Below, piece after piece: positions 1 to 5,059 of a stretch of 6,068 nt of DNA. The DNA comes from Planctomyces sp. (GTDB lineage: Bacteria > Planctomycetota > Planctomycetia > Planctomycetales > Planctomycetaceae): assembly GCA_005809115.1 (NCBI GenBank), contig SYLK01000187.1:1-6068 (forward strand), given 5' to 3'. A program made the position numbers and the translations under genes. The notes under the pieces were generated by a model. That model was given only the letters and a program-made list of their open reading frames with translations. It was not told the DNA's origin and ran no database searches. Position 1 is the stretch's first letter. Each line of letters begins with the position of its first letter.

Positions 1-408
1 CTCGCCACAACCGACAGGAAAATTCGCACCAGCATCGATGAACCTCCAGAAATTACCGGAAGTCCGCACGTCCCTGCACGGATGGCCCGCTCTTCAGCGC
101 ATGGCATCAAGAGAATCTGCCGTTTCAGCTTACCCGCCTGGCACGATCCCAACCAGATACAAAATGGAACCAAACCGGAATTTCGTTCCCATCAGGCCGT
201 GCAGAATCCATGTGCAGAGACAGGGTAGCCTGCGGGCCTCGGGTGCCATGGAAAATGTGCTACAAATGGAGTGCTTCAGGTGTTCCAAAAGGCAACACCG
301 GCATAGGATCGGGCGGAGCGACACTGCCGGAACACGGGAAAACGGTATCACGACGTTTAGCTGGGCGAGTCAGGTTCCGATCGCGGGGCATCGGATGGCG
401 TCGGCCGG
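1..408. other. Region without recognisable gene
   Basis: I find no convincing coding region here. Open frames exist on both strands, but their translations show no known motif, no domain-like hydrophobic pattern and no clear ribosome site. The one feature of note is a short hairpin at 376-381/390-395 (TCCGAT/ATCGGA, 8-nt loop) lying 14 nt past the stop of the minus-strand peptidase gene. It could help end that transcript but has no T-run, so it is weak. The stretch may be spacer or a decayed gene too eroded to recognise. Confidence 0.4.
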
Positions 409-1527
409 TCAGAGTTCCAGTGGGAAATTCGTCATTCGCTCAACACCGTCAGGGACGACTCGGTAATTCTGTTCCAGTCGGATCCCGGCTCGGAGTGACT
501 CATGATAGAGGCCAGGTTCGACGGTGAAAACATCGCCTGTTTCGAGGACATCGTCCCAGGCCGGGTTCAGGTGGGGGGCTTCGTGCGGATAGAGTCCGAT
601 GCCGTGACCCAGGTGGTGCGAGAACCCGTCGGGACAGAAGGCATTAAGAGTTTCCTTTGCGTGGCGGAACAAATCGCGGCATGCGATGCCCGGGCGGGCA
701 GATTTTTCGACATCGTCCAGCACAGACACGATGGTTTCCCAGGCGAGGAACTGCTGATCTGTGATCTGACGTTTGACAGCCACGGTGCGGCAATTGTCTG
801 CGCAATAGCCGCGGTAACAGGGGCCCAGGTCCAGGATAAACAATTCGCCGGCAGCGGCCGCGCGATTCCGAGGTGGTCCGCCCGGGGATCCGCACTGGAA
901 ATCATTCCCCAGTGCGGTCAGCGGTTCGCCGGCGGTCTGCACGGCCACGGCATGCAGATGGCAGAAAACATCCAGTTCCGTGACACCTGGCCGGATCAGG
1001 TCGCGTGCAGCGGCGTACATGGCTTCGGTGCACGAAATGGCCTTGTGAATCATGGCGAGTTCATCGGGATCCTTGCACCGTCTGAGTCGCCAGAGTTCGG
1101 CGTCGAGGTCAATGAGGGAATCAGATCGGGTGTCACAGCATTTCTGGAGGTGCAGTCCGCCGGCCGAGAATTCCGATCCGATGCGGAGTGCTGTCGCGGG
1201 CGGCAGGACATCGAACAGTGCGCGCAACGCAGCTTCCGGCTGATCCTGTCGCAAAGTGGCCAGTCGCTGAGCAGGAAACGTTACGACTCGGTCGGCTGCG
1301 ACCGTTTCAGAAACCTCAACGGGACTGGCAAGGAGACAATCACCGTCGGCTGACAGCGCGACGGCAGCGTGCATCAGGCGATGAGTCCGAAATCCGGTGA
1401 GATACTGGATGGTCTCCGGACTGACGAAGACTGCCTGGTCTGCGGAATACTGGTGCAGCAGCCGGCAGACTCGTTGCTGTCGCTGACGGCAGAATTCCGG
1501 ACTCAGATCGGGTTGTGATGTTGTCAT
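409..1527 (-). CDS. M24 family metallopeptidase (Xaa-Pro aminopeptidase/prolidase-like)
   Basis: This 372-residue protein is a probable cytosolic dinuclear-metal peptidase that removes or splits residues next to proline. A creatinase/prolidase-type N-terminal domain covers roughly residues 10-145 (note the PETIQYLTGF stretch at 37-46). The pita-bread M24 catalytic domain covers about 150-372. All five metal ligands of the family are visible: D233 (in LDLG), D244 (in CADNCRT), H308 (in HHLGHGIGL), E337 (in FTVEPGLY) and E352 (in GIRLEQ); H315 in PHEAP matches the second active-site histidine. The set is complete, so the enzyme should be active. There is no signal peptide. The ATG at 1525-1527 is preceded, after 5 nt, by AAGGGA (1533-1538 on the complement), a modest ribosome site. 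Length fits short Xaa-Pro peptidases. Exact substrate, aminopeptidase P or dipeptidase, cannot be told from the sequence. It is transcribed away from the propeller gene. Confidence 0.93.
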   Translation of the reverse strand: MTTSQPDLSPEFCRQRQQRVCRLLHQYSADQAVFVSPETIQYLTGFRTHRLMHAAVALSADGDCLLASPVEVSETVAADRVVTFPAQRLATLRQDQPEAALRALFDVLPPATALRIGSEFSAGGLHLQKCCDTRSDSLIDLDAELWRLRRCKDPDELAMIHKAISCTEAMYAAARDLIRPGVTELDVFCHLHAVAVQTAGEPLTALGNDFQCGSPGGPPRNRAAAAGELFILDLGPCYRGYCADNCRTVAVKRQITDQQFLAWETIVSVLDDVEKSARPGIACRDLFRHAKETLNAFCPDGFSHHLGHGIGLYPHEAPHLNPAWDDVLETGDVFTVEPGLYHESLRAGIRLEQNYRVVPDGVERMTNFPLEL

Positions 1528-1666
1528 GGTGATCCCTTGAGGTCAGGCTGAAGAGAGCAGGGGACGTTACGAATCGGCACAGGAACTGCAGCACAATCGG
1601 CGGCAAGCTGCAGGAACTGCAGAGTGTGCCAGATTGGGCAGTTCCTCGCGAGCGCCACGGCAACGG

Positions 1667-1696
1667 GCAGACGAGGGGACAGCAGACGAGGGGACA
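1667..1696. repeat. 15-bp tandem duplication
   Basis: GCAGACGAGGGGACA occurs twice, head to tail, without mismatch (1667-1681 and 1682-1696). The second copy runs directly into the REP-like GGGGACAGGCAC motif, so the duplication repeats the start of that motif. A recent slippage event is the simplest explanation. Confidence 0.9.
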
Positions 1697-1719
1697 GGCA
1701 CATTTTCCCGGGGACCTGT
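1690..1719. repeat. REP-like hairpin motif (GGGGACAGGCAC)
   Basis: GGGGACAGGCAC (1690-1701) is followed by a short T-rich stretch and a CCCGGG palindrome (1707-1712). ACAGG (1694-1698) can pair with CCTGT (1715-1719) to form an imperfect hairpin. From memory, GGGGACAGGCAC resembles motifs scattered through many bacterial genomes as REP-type elements mobilised by RAYT (Y1 transposase) proteins; no such gene lies in the window. The element call is therefore inference from one copy. Confidence 0.35.
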
Positions 1720-1757
1720 ACGGGCCGCGTCGCAGTCGGCCACTCACGCCACATTTA

Positions 1758-1771
1758 TTTTCCGCGGAAAA
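1758..1771. promoter_or_regulatory. 14-bp perfect palindrome, possible operator
   Basis: TTTTCCGCGGAAAA is a perfect dyad in the spacer between the divergent peptidase and propeller genes. Its symmetry and A/T flanks around a GC core suit a dimeric regulator or a short DNA hairpin. It lies about 207 bp from the propeller start and 230 bp from the peptidase start, which is far for a simple operator. The role is unknown. Confidence 0.3.
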
Positions 1772-1966
1772 ACAAGCCAGTCCGGCCCCGTGAACGGTTA
1801 CAATCAGGACAACCCGGGTACTCGCCATTAAACTCAACTGACGGGCGTACGGCCGCTCGCAGGCAATTGGCGTTGGCAGGTGAATGGCGTTGGCAGGCTG
1901 ACAGGTCATGAGATGAACTGGCACTTCCGTAGAGCCAGATGGCCGACAGTCACGATGGGGCACGAT

Positions 1967-1971
1967 GGGAG
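1967..1971 (+). promoter_or_regulatory. Ribosome binding site deciding the propeller start
   Basis: GGGAG sits 7 nt before the ATG at 1979. Upstream in-frame ATGs (for example 1880) would add about 33 residues that do not resemble a signal peptide, while the 1979 start puts a lysine/arginine pair and a hydrophobic core at the N-terminus. The site therefore supports 1979. Confidence 0.7.
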
Positions 1972-1978
1972 ATTCTGG

Positions 1979-3163
1979 ATGAAACGATCAATGCAGTACT
2001 TCTGGCCGTTCGCGATAATTCTTGCGTGCGGAGTGGGCCTGGGCGATGAACCCCGTTTCACGGAGGAGCTGATCGCCGATGGATTTGGCTACGCATTTGC
2101 CGTGGCAGCGGCGGATCTCGACGGTGACGGCGATGCGGACCTGACGAGCTGCGACACCGACAAGGGGAACTTTTACTGGTTTCAGAATAACGGTCAGGGA
2201 CTTTTTCGGAAGCACGACATCCGACTGAATGAGCCGGGCTGGTTCGAAAGACACGCGATCGGCGACATCAGCGGCGACGGCCGCCCCGACATTGCCGTTG
2301 TCAAGAATCTCGATGGCCATCTGGTCTGGTTTGAAAATGGCGGCAGGCCTGAAGTCTCGGATAGCTGGAAGCGGCATGTGATTTCAACGGACATCCGGCG
2401 AGCCTACGATGTGGTGCTGGTGGACCTGAATGGCGACGGCCGACTGGATGCCGCGGCCTCGGCCTGGGTCGGCAATCATTTCGCATGGTTTGAAAATCCC
2501 GGTTCGACGGCAGCGGACGAGGAATGGCAGAAACGACTGATTGACGAAAACGTCAACACGTCCCGCAATATCCGTGTCAGCGACTTTAACGGTGACGGCC
2601 GAGCGGATCTCCTGTGCACGGCACACGGTGCGCCACTGACAGCGTGGTACGAGCAGCCGGAGGACCCGGCCGCCAGCCACTGGATACGCCACGTGGTCGA
2701 TGATTTCTCGCCCGGACCCACTCATGGCCACCCGATCGATCTGGACGCAGACGGCGATCAGGACATTCTGATGGCACTCGGATTCAGTACCGCACCCGGT
2801 GCTGCGGCATCGCATCAGGTCGTCTGGTACGAGAACGACGGTGAGCCAGGCCGCGGTCTGGTCTGGCGGAAACACGTGATTGGACCGCTGAATGATGCAT
2901 TTGAGGCGTTTGCGGGTGATCTGGACGGGGATGGTGATCTGGATGCAGCCGCGACGGCCTGGGGCGACCCGGGCCAGGTTGTGTGGTTCGAAAACCCGGG
3001 TGAACCCCGACAGACGTGGCAGAAGCATGTGCTGAAGGCTGCCTGGCGGCGAGCCAACCAGGTCATCATCTTCGATGCGGACGGGGACTCTCGGCCAGAC
3101 ATTGCCGCAACCGCGGAACGCGGAACCAACGAGCTTCGCCTGTGGCGGAATCGCGGAAAGTGA
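1979..3163 (+). CDS. Exported seven-bladed FG-GAP/VCBS repeat propeller protein
   Basis: This 394-residue protein is probably secreted or surface-bound; its ligand is unknown. Residues 1-22 look like a signal peptide: a basic start (MKR), a hydrophobic core (FAIILACGVG) and a likely cut before DEP. Cys17 follows I-L-A, a weak lipobox, so lipid anchoring is possible. The rest is seven copies of a unit of about 50 residues. Each starts with an acidic calcium-binding loop of the DxDGDGDxD type, at D46, D96, D149, D202, D254, D314 and D366, and each ends near W[FY]EN or a variant (W67, W117, W170, W223, W283, W336, W389). A W-x-[RK]-H-[VI]-like strand recurs between units. Seven units match a seven-bladed integrin-alpha-like beta propeller. 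No catalytic domain is present, so a binding or scaffold role is inferred. Such proteins are common in planctomycetes. It converges on the dismutase gene. Confidence 0.88.
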   Translation: MKRSMQYFWPFAIILACGVGLGDEPRFTEELIADGFGYAFAVAAADLDGDGDADLTSCDTDKGNFYWFQNNGQGLFRKHDIRLNEPGWFERHAIGDISGDGRPDIAVVKNLDGHLVWFENGGRPEVSDSWKRHVISTDIRRAYDVVLVDLNGDGRLDAAASAWVGNHFAWFENPGSTAADEEWQKRLIDENVNTSRNIRVSDFNGDGRADLLCTAHGAPLTAWYEQPEDPAASHWIRHVVDDFSPGPTHGHPIDLDADGDQDILMALGFSTAPGAAASHQVVWYENDGEPGRGLVWRKHVIGPLNDAFEAFAGDLDGDGDLDAAATAWGDPGQVVWFENPGEPRQTWQKHVLKAAWRRANQVIIFDADGDSRPDIAATAERGTNELRLWRNRGK

Positions 3164-3187
3164 CCGACCGCGCCAGGCGTTCGGTCA
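3161..3187 (+). terminator. Hairpin overlapping the propeller stop codon
   Basis: TGACCGA (3161-3167) pairs perfectly with TCGGTCA (3181-3187). Inside, after one mismatch, CGC (3169-3171) pairs with GCG (3177-3179), leaving a 5-nt loop. The TGA stop is the first half of the stem. There is no T-run after it, so it is not a textbook intrinsic terminator; it may end transcription, protect the 3' end or work with Rho. Confidence 0.45.
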
Positions 3188-3223
3188 CTCGCTGCAAGAC
3201 CGCCCGCCGCGGTAGCGATCTTG

Positions 3224-3308
3224 GGCCACGCTGACGCACCGGCCACGCTGACGCACCGGCCACGCTGACGCACCGGCCACGCTGACGCACGGGCAGCCTG
3301 ACCGCACG
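3224..3308. repeat. 17-bp tandem repeat array
   Basis: The unit GGCCACGCTGACGCACC occurs at 3224-3240, 3241-3257 and 3258-3274 without change. A fourth copy at 3275-3291 differs only at its last base (C to G). A decayed fifth unit follows at about 3292-3308. The period is not a multiple of three and the array is in a spacer, so it is not protein coding. It looks like a variable-number tandem repeat; function, if any, is unknown. Confidence 0.93.
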
Positions 3309-3363
3309 GGCGAGGCTGAGTTGTACGTGCAGCGCACCCTGCAGACCAGACGATGCGGGACGA

Positions 3364-3382
3364 GGCACGCTGCGGGCGTGCC
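3364..3382. terminator. 7-bp GC-rich hairpin in the convergent spacer
   Basis: GGCACGC (3364-3370) pairs perfectly with GCGTGCC (3376-3382) around a 5-nt loop (TGCGG). The stem is strong but no T-run follows on either strand. It lies about 120 nt past the dismutase stop and 200 nt past the propeller stop, so a back-up terminator for either gene is possible but unproven. Confidence 0.35.
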
Positions 3383-3417
3383 CCATCGACGCAGAGAATT
3401 GTGGCTGGGCTAGCTTC

Positions 3418-3484
3418 GACTGGCCAGGGCCATGACTGCCCCGTCATGACGCTCCGGTGATGACTTTCCCAGACCTGGCCAGTC
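3418..3484 (-). terminator. 11-bp inverted repeat with structured loop after the dismutase gene
   Basis: GACTGGCCAGG (3418-3428) and CCTGGCCAGTC (3474-3484) are perfect inverted copies 45 nt apart. Within the loop CATGAC (3431-3436) pairs with GTCATG (3443-3448). The element starts 19 nt past the dismutase stop, a position expected for a transcript end. It could instead be a small non-autonomous insertion with terminal inverted repeats. No T-run is seen. Confidence 0.35.
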
Positions 3485-3503
3485 TGACAACCCGCAGTTC
3501 AGT

Positions 3504-4115
3504 CTATTTCCTGGCGGCGGCGAAGCGACGAGCCACTTCGGACCAGTTGACGACGTTCCAGAAGGCGGTGATGTAATCCGGCCGCCGGTTCTGGTAGTGC
3601 AGATAGTAGGCATGTTCCCACACGTCCAGTCCGAGGATCGGAGTGTGGCCCAGGGAGAGCGGAGAGTCCTGATTGGCAGTACTTTCGACCATCAGGCCCC
3701 CGTCGCCACCGATACTGAGCCATGCCCAGCCACTCCCGAAGCGGGTTGTGGCCGCTGTGGTGAACTGTTCCTTGAAGGTATCCAGGCTTCCGAACCGGGC
3801 ATTGATGGCCGCCTGCAGTTCGCCGCTCGGGCTGCCTCCGCCCGTGGGTGACATGACCGTCCAGAACAGAGAATGGTTGGCGTGTCCACCGCCGTTGTTC
3901 CGCACGGGCGTCTGGACGGCCTCCGGGACGGAAGCCAGTCCGCGTACCAGGTCATCAATGGGCTGATCGGCCAGCGGAGACCCCTGCAGAGCGGTGTTGA
4001 CGTTGTTGATGTAGGCCTGATGATGTTTTGTGTGATGAATTTCCATTGTTCGAGCGTCGATGTGAGGCTCAAGCGCATTGTATGCATATGGCAACGGGGG
4101 CAGCGTGTAAGGCAT
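3504..4115 (-). CDS. sodA: Superoxide dismutase, Mn type (Fe/Mn family)
   Basis: This 203-residue cytosolic enzyme converts superoxide to oxygen and hydrogen peroxide. The whole chain follows E. coli SodA closely, from the PYTLPPLPYAYNALEPHID start to the FWNVVNW stretch near the end. The four metal ligands are present: H27 (in EIHHTKHH), H81 (in GGHANH), D164 and H168 (in DVWEHAYY). Manganese preference is suggested by the GGHANH stretch at 76-81 and by Q149 in NQDSP, the glutamine position of Mn enzymes; Fe enzymes carry the glutamine in the first half. Cambialistic use cannot be excluded. The start at 4115 is chosen because the homology begins there and GGAG (complement of 4122-4125) lies 6 nt upstream; a longer in-frame start at 4373 would run through the promoter region and adds no recognisable sequence. 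A plausible sigma-70 promoter lies about 100 bp upstream. There is no signal peptide. Confidence 0.96.
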   Translation of the reverse strand: MPYTLPPLPYAYNALEPHIDARTMEIHHTKHHQAYINNVNTALQGSPLADQPIDDLVRGLASVPEAVQTPVRNNGGGHANHSLFWTVMSPTGGGSPSGELQAAINARFGSLDTFKEQFTTAATTRFGSGWAWLSIGGDGGLMVESTANQDSPLSLGHTPILGLDVWEHAYYLHYQNRRPDYITAFWNVVNWSEVARRFAAARK

Positions 4116-4121
4116 GGGGAA

Positions 4122-4125
4122 CTCC
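4122..4125 (-). promoter_or_regulatory. Ribosome binding site of the dismutase gene
   Basis: GGAG on the minus strand ends 6 nt before the ATG at 4115. It supports this start over longer in-frame starts farther upstream. Confidence 0.65.
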
Positions 4126-4153
4126 AGAAGGCCAGAAACCAGATTGAAAACGG

Positions 4154-4221
4154 CGGTGGTTCTTCCGTGACGGGTGTCGGTCGGAAAACTCCTGAAGAGG
4201 ATCAGGGCCGTGAAACCACCG
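4154..4221 (-). promoter_or_regulatory. Inverted repeat in the dismutase leader/promoter
   Basis: CGGTGGTT (4154-4161) and AACCACCG (4214-4221) are perfect inverted copies 52 nt apart. Between them are two smaller stems: TTCCG/CGGAA (4163-4167/4182-4186) and CCTGA/TCAGG (4191-4195/4202-4206). Together they could fold as a three-way junction. The predicted transcript start (about 4216) would remove part of the outer arm, so an RNA element holds only if transcription starts farther upstream. Otherwise it may be a paired DNA site or chance. Confidence 0.25.
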
Positions 4222-4222
4222 T

Positions 4223-4250
4223 ATTGTAGACCTGTCGCGAAACTCCTCAA
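4223..4250 (-). promoter_or_regulatory. Sigma-70-like promoter for the dismutase gene
   Basis: On the minus strand TTGAGG (complement of 4245-4250) and TACAAT (complement of 4223-4228) are 16 bp apart. The -35 box matches consensus at 4 of 6 positions and the -10 at 5 of 6. Predicted start of transcription is about 4216, giving a leader of about 100 nt. Confidence 0.5.
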
Positions 4251-4300
4251 CCAACCAAACCGGAATCTGTGGCAATCGCGGGCTGATTCGCCAGCAGCGT

Positions 4301-4328
4301 TTGACATGTCCGACCGGGCGTCTATGAT
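4301..4328 (+). promoter_or_regulatory. Near-consensus sigma-70 promoter for the glycosyltransferase
   Basis: A perfect -35 box TTGACA (4301-4306) and a 5/6 -10 box TATGAT (4323-4328) are separated by 16 bp. Transcription is predicted to start at 4335-4336, which is at the ATG itself. No Shine-Dalgarno site precedes the ATG. This fits a leaderless mRNA and rules out the upstream in-frame ATGs at 4306 and 4324, which lie inside the promoter. Confidence 0.65.
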
Positions 4329-4335
4329 CCGTGCG

Positions 4336-5010
4336 ATGAATCCCCGCGTCCTCACCGCTCTGCCTGTGTTCAACGAGGAATCTCATGTTTCTGAGGTTCT
4401 TTCCGAGGTGTTGTTGCACACAGATGACGTGCTGGTGGTGGATGACGGTTCCCGTGATTGGACCGCGCAAATCCTGGCGGCCGAATTCCCCGGCATTGCG
4501 GTCAAACGTCATCCGACGAATCGGGGATATGGGGCGGCACTGCGGACTGCGTTCGAATATGCCGTTGCCGGCGGTTACGACATCCTCGTGACGATGGACT
4601 GCGATGGTCAGCATCAGCCTGGGTTTCTGCGTCGGATTGCTGCTCGGATTGATGCCGCTGAGGGGCCGGTGGATTTGGTTTCGGGCAGCCGGTACCTGCA
4701 GGTTTTCGACAGCAGCAACTCGGCTCCGGCCGAGCGTCGCCGGATCAATGCGACGATCACGGCATGTCTGAATGAACGGCTGGGACTGGCAATTACTGAC
4801 GCCTTTTGTGGATTCAAGGCCTATCGTGTGTCTCGCCTGGCTGAGCTGGACACGACTGAGGACGGCTATGCCATGCCGCTGCAACTGTGGGTGCAGGCAG
4901 TTGATCTGGGCTGGAGAATCAGTGAATTTCCGGTTCCTCGCGTTTATCTGGACGAAGCCCGGTCGTTTGGCGGCTCGCTGGATGATGCAGCCGTGCGACT
5001 TCAGCACTAA
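4336..5010 (+). CDS. Family 2 glycosyltransferase, DPM-synthase-like
   Basis: This 224-residue enzyme probably moves a sugar from a nucleotide donor to a polyprenol phosphate or similar acceptor for envelope or glycoprotein glycans; donor and acceptor are unknown. It has a GT-A fold: the start LTALPVFNEE (6-15), the nucleotide-binding VVDDGSRD (34-41), the RGYGAALR stretch (63-70), the metal-binding MDCDGQHQP (87-95; D88 and D90), SGSRY (116-120), and DAFCGFKAYR (155-164). No membrane segment is visible, so it is likely cytosolic or membrane-attached at the surface. The start at 4336 fits the family N-terminus and the promoter that ends just before it. The C-terminus stops abruptly in RLQH: reading past the TAA gives RSVLNRELERRG and a further stop at 5092-5094, so the stop may be early (see findings). 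It diverges from the dismutase and converges on the NfeD gene. Confidence 0.88.
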   Translation: MNPRVLTALPVFNEESHVSEVLSEVLLHTDDVLVVDDGSRDWTAQILAAEFPGIAVKRHPTNRGYGAALRTAFEYAVAGGYDILVTMDCDGQHQPGFLRRIAARIDAAEGPVDLVSGSRYLQVFDSSNSAPAERRRINATITACLNERLGLAITDAFCGFKAYRVSRLAELDTTEDGYAMPLQLWVQAVDLGWRISEFPVPRVYLDEARSFGGSLDDAAVRLQH

Positions 5011-5059
5011 CGCTCGGTGCTGAACAGGGAACTGGAACGGCGGGGCATGCAGCAGCGCT

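Larger units (their letters stand above)
1528..1978. other. Divergent intergenic spacer rich in short repeats
   Basis: This 451-bp spacer separates two divergently transcribed genes and should hold both promoters, but I find no convincing -35/-10 pair for either. TACAAT at 1799-1804 looks like a plus-strand -10 box but lacks a matching -35. The spacer is packed with short direct repeats: CAGGAACTGCAG at 1580-1591 and 1611-1622; a 15-bp tandem pair at 1667-1696; TGGCGTTGGCAGG at 1868-1880 and 1885-1897; and CACGATGGG at 1951-1959 and 1961-1969. It also has a 14-bp palindrome at 1758-1771. The translations across it look non-coding. Confidence 0.6.
3164..3503. other. Convergent intergenic spacer with repeats and hairpins
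   Basis: This 340-bp spacer lies between two converging genes and holds no recognisable gene. Frames that stay open across it owe this to the GC-rich 17-bp repeat. It contains the stop-codon hairpin, the 17-bp tandem repeat, a 7-bp hairpin and a long-looped 11-bp inverted repeat, which are listed separately and probably include the ends of both transcripts. Confidence 0.65.

Noticed and set aside
376..395. Intrinsic terminator for the M24 gene
   Set aside because: A 6-bp stem with an 8-nt loop and no T-run is too weak to list as a terminator; noted only in the region entry.
38..466. Plus-strand open frame at the left edge
   Set aside because: No recognisable domain, no good ribosome site and a tail overlapping the peptidase gene. 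I could not support it as a gene.
502..1353. Long plus-strand open frame of 283 residues inside the peptidase gene
   Set aside because: It is fully antisense to the M24 gene, whose metal-binding motifs are all intact; its own translation shows no recognisable motif. GC-rich codon bias explains the open frame.
1799..1804. TACAAT as the -10 box of the propeller promoter
   Set aside because: No acceptable -35 box lies 15-19 bp upstream, and the leader would be about 170 nt. Not enough to call a promoter.
2384..3028. Minus-strand open frame of 214 residues inside the propeller gene
   Set aside because: Its periodic translation mirrors the repeat units of the real gene on the other strand. No independent motif.
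3224..3291. CRISPR array
   Set aside because: The 17-bp units are directly adjacent with no spacers, and no cas gene is present.
2815..3447. Minus-strand frame through the 17-bp repeat encoding a repetitive Arg/Ala/Val peptide
   Set aside because: The repetitiveness comes from the DNA repeat. The period of 17 shifts frame at every unit, and there is no start site or conserved domain.
4174..4335. N-terminal extension of the glycosyltransferase from an ATG at 4174
   Set aside because: The added 54 residues show no family similarity, run through the dismutase promoter, and are upstream of the strong promoter at 4301-4328.
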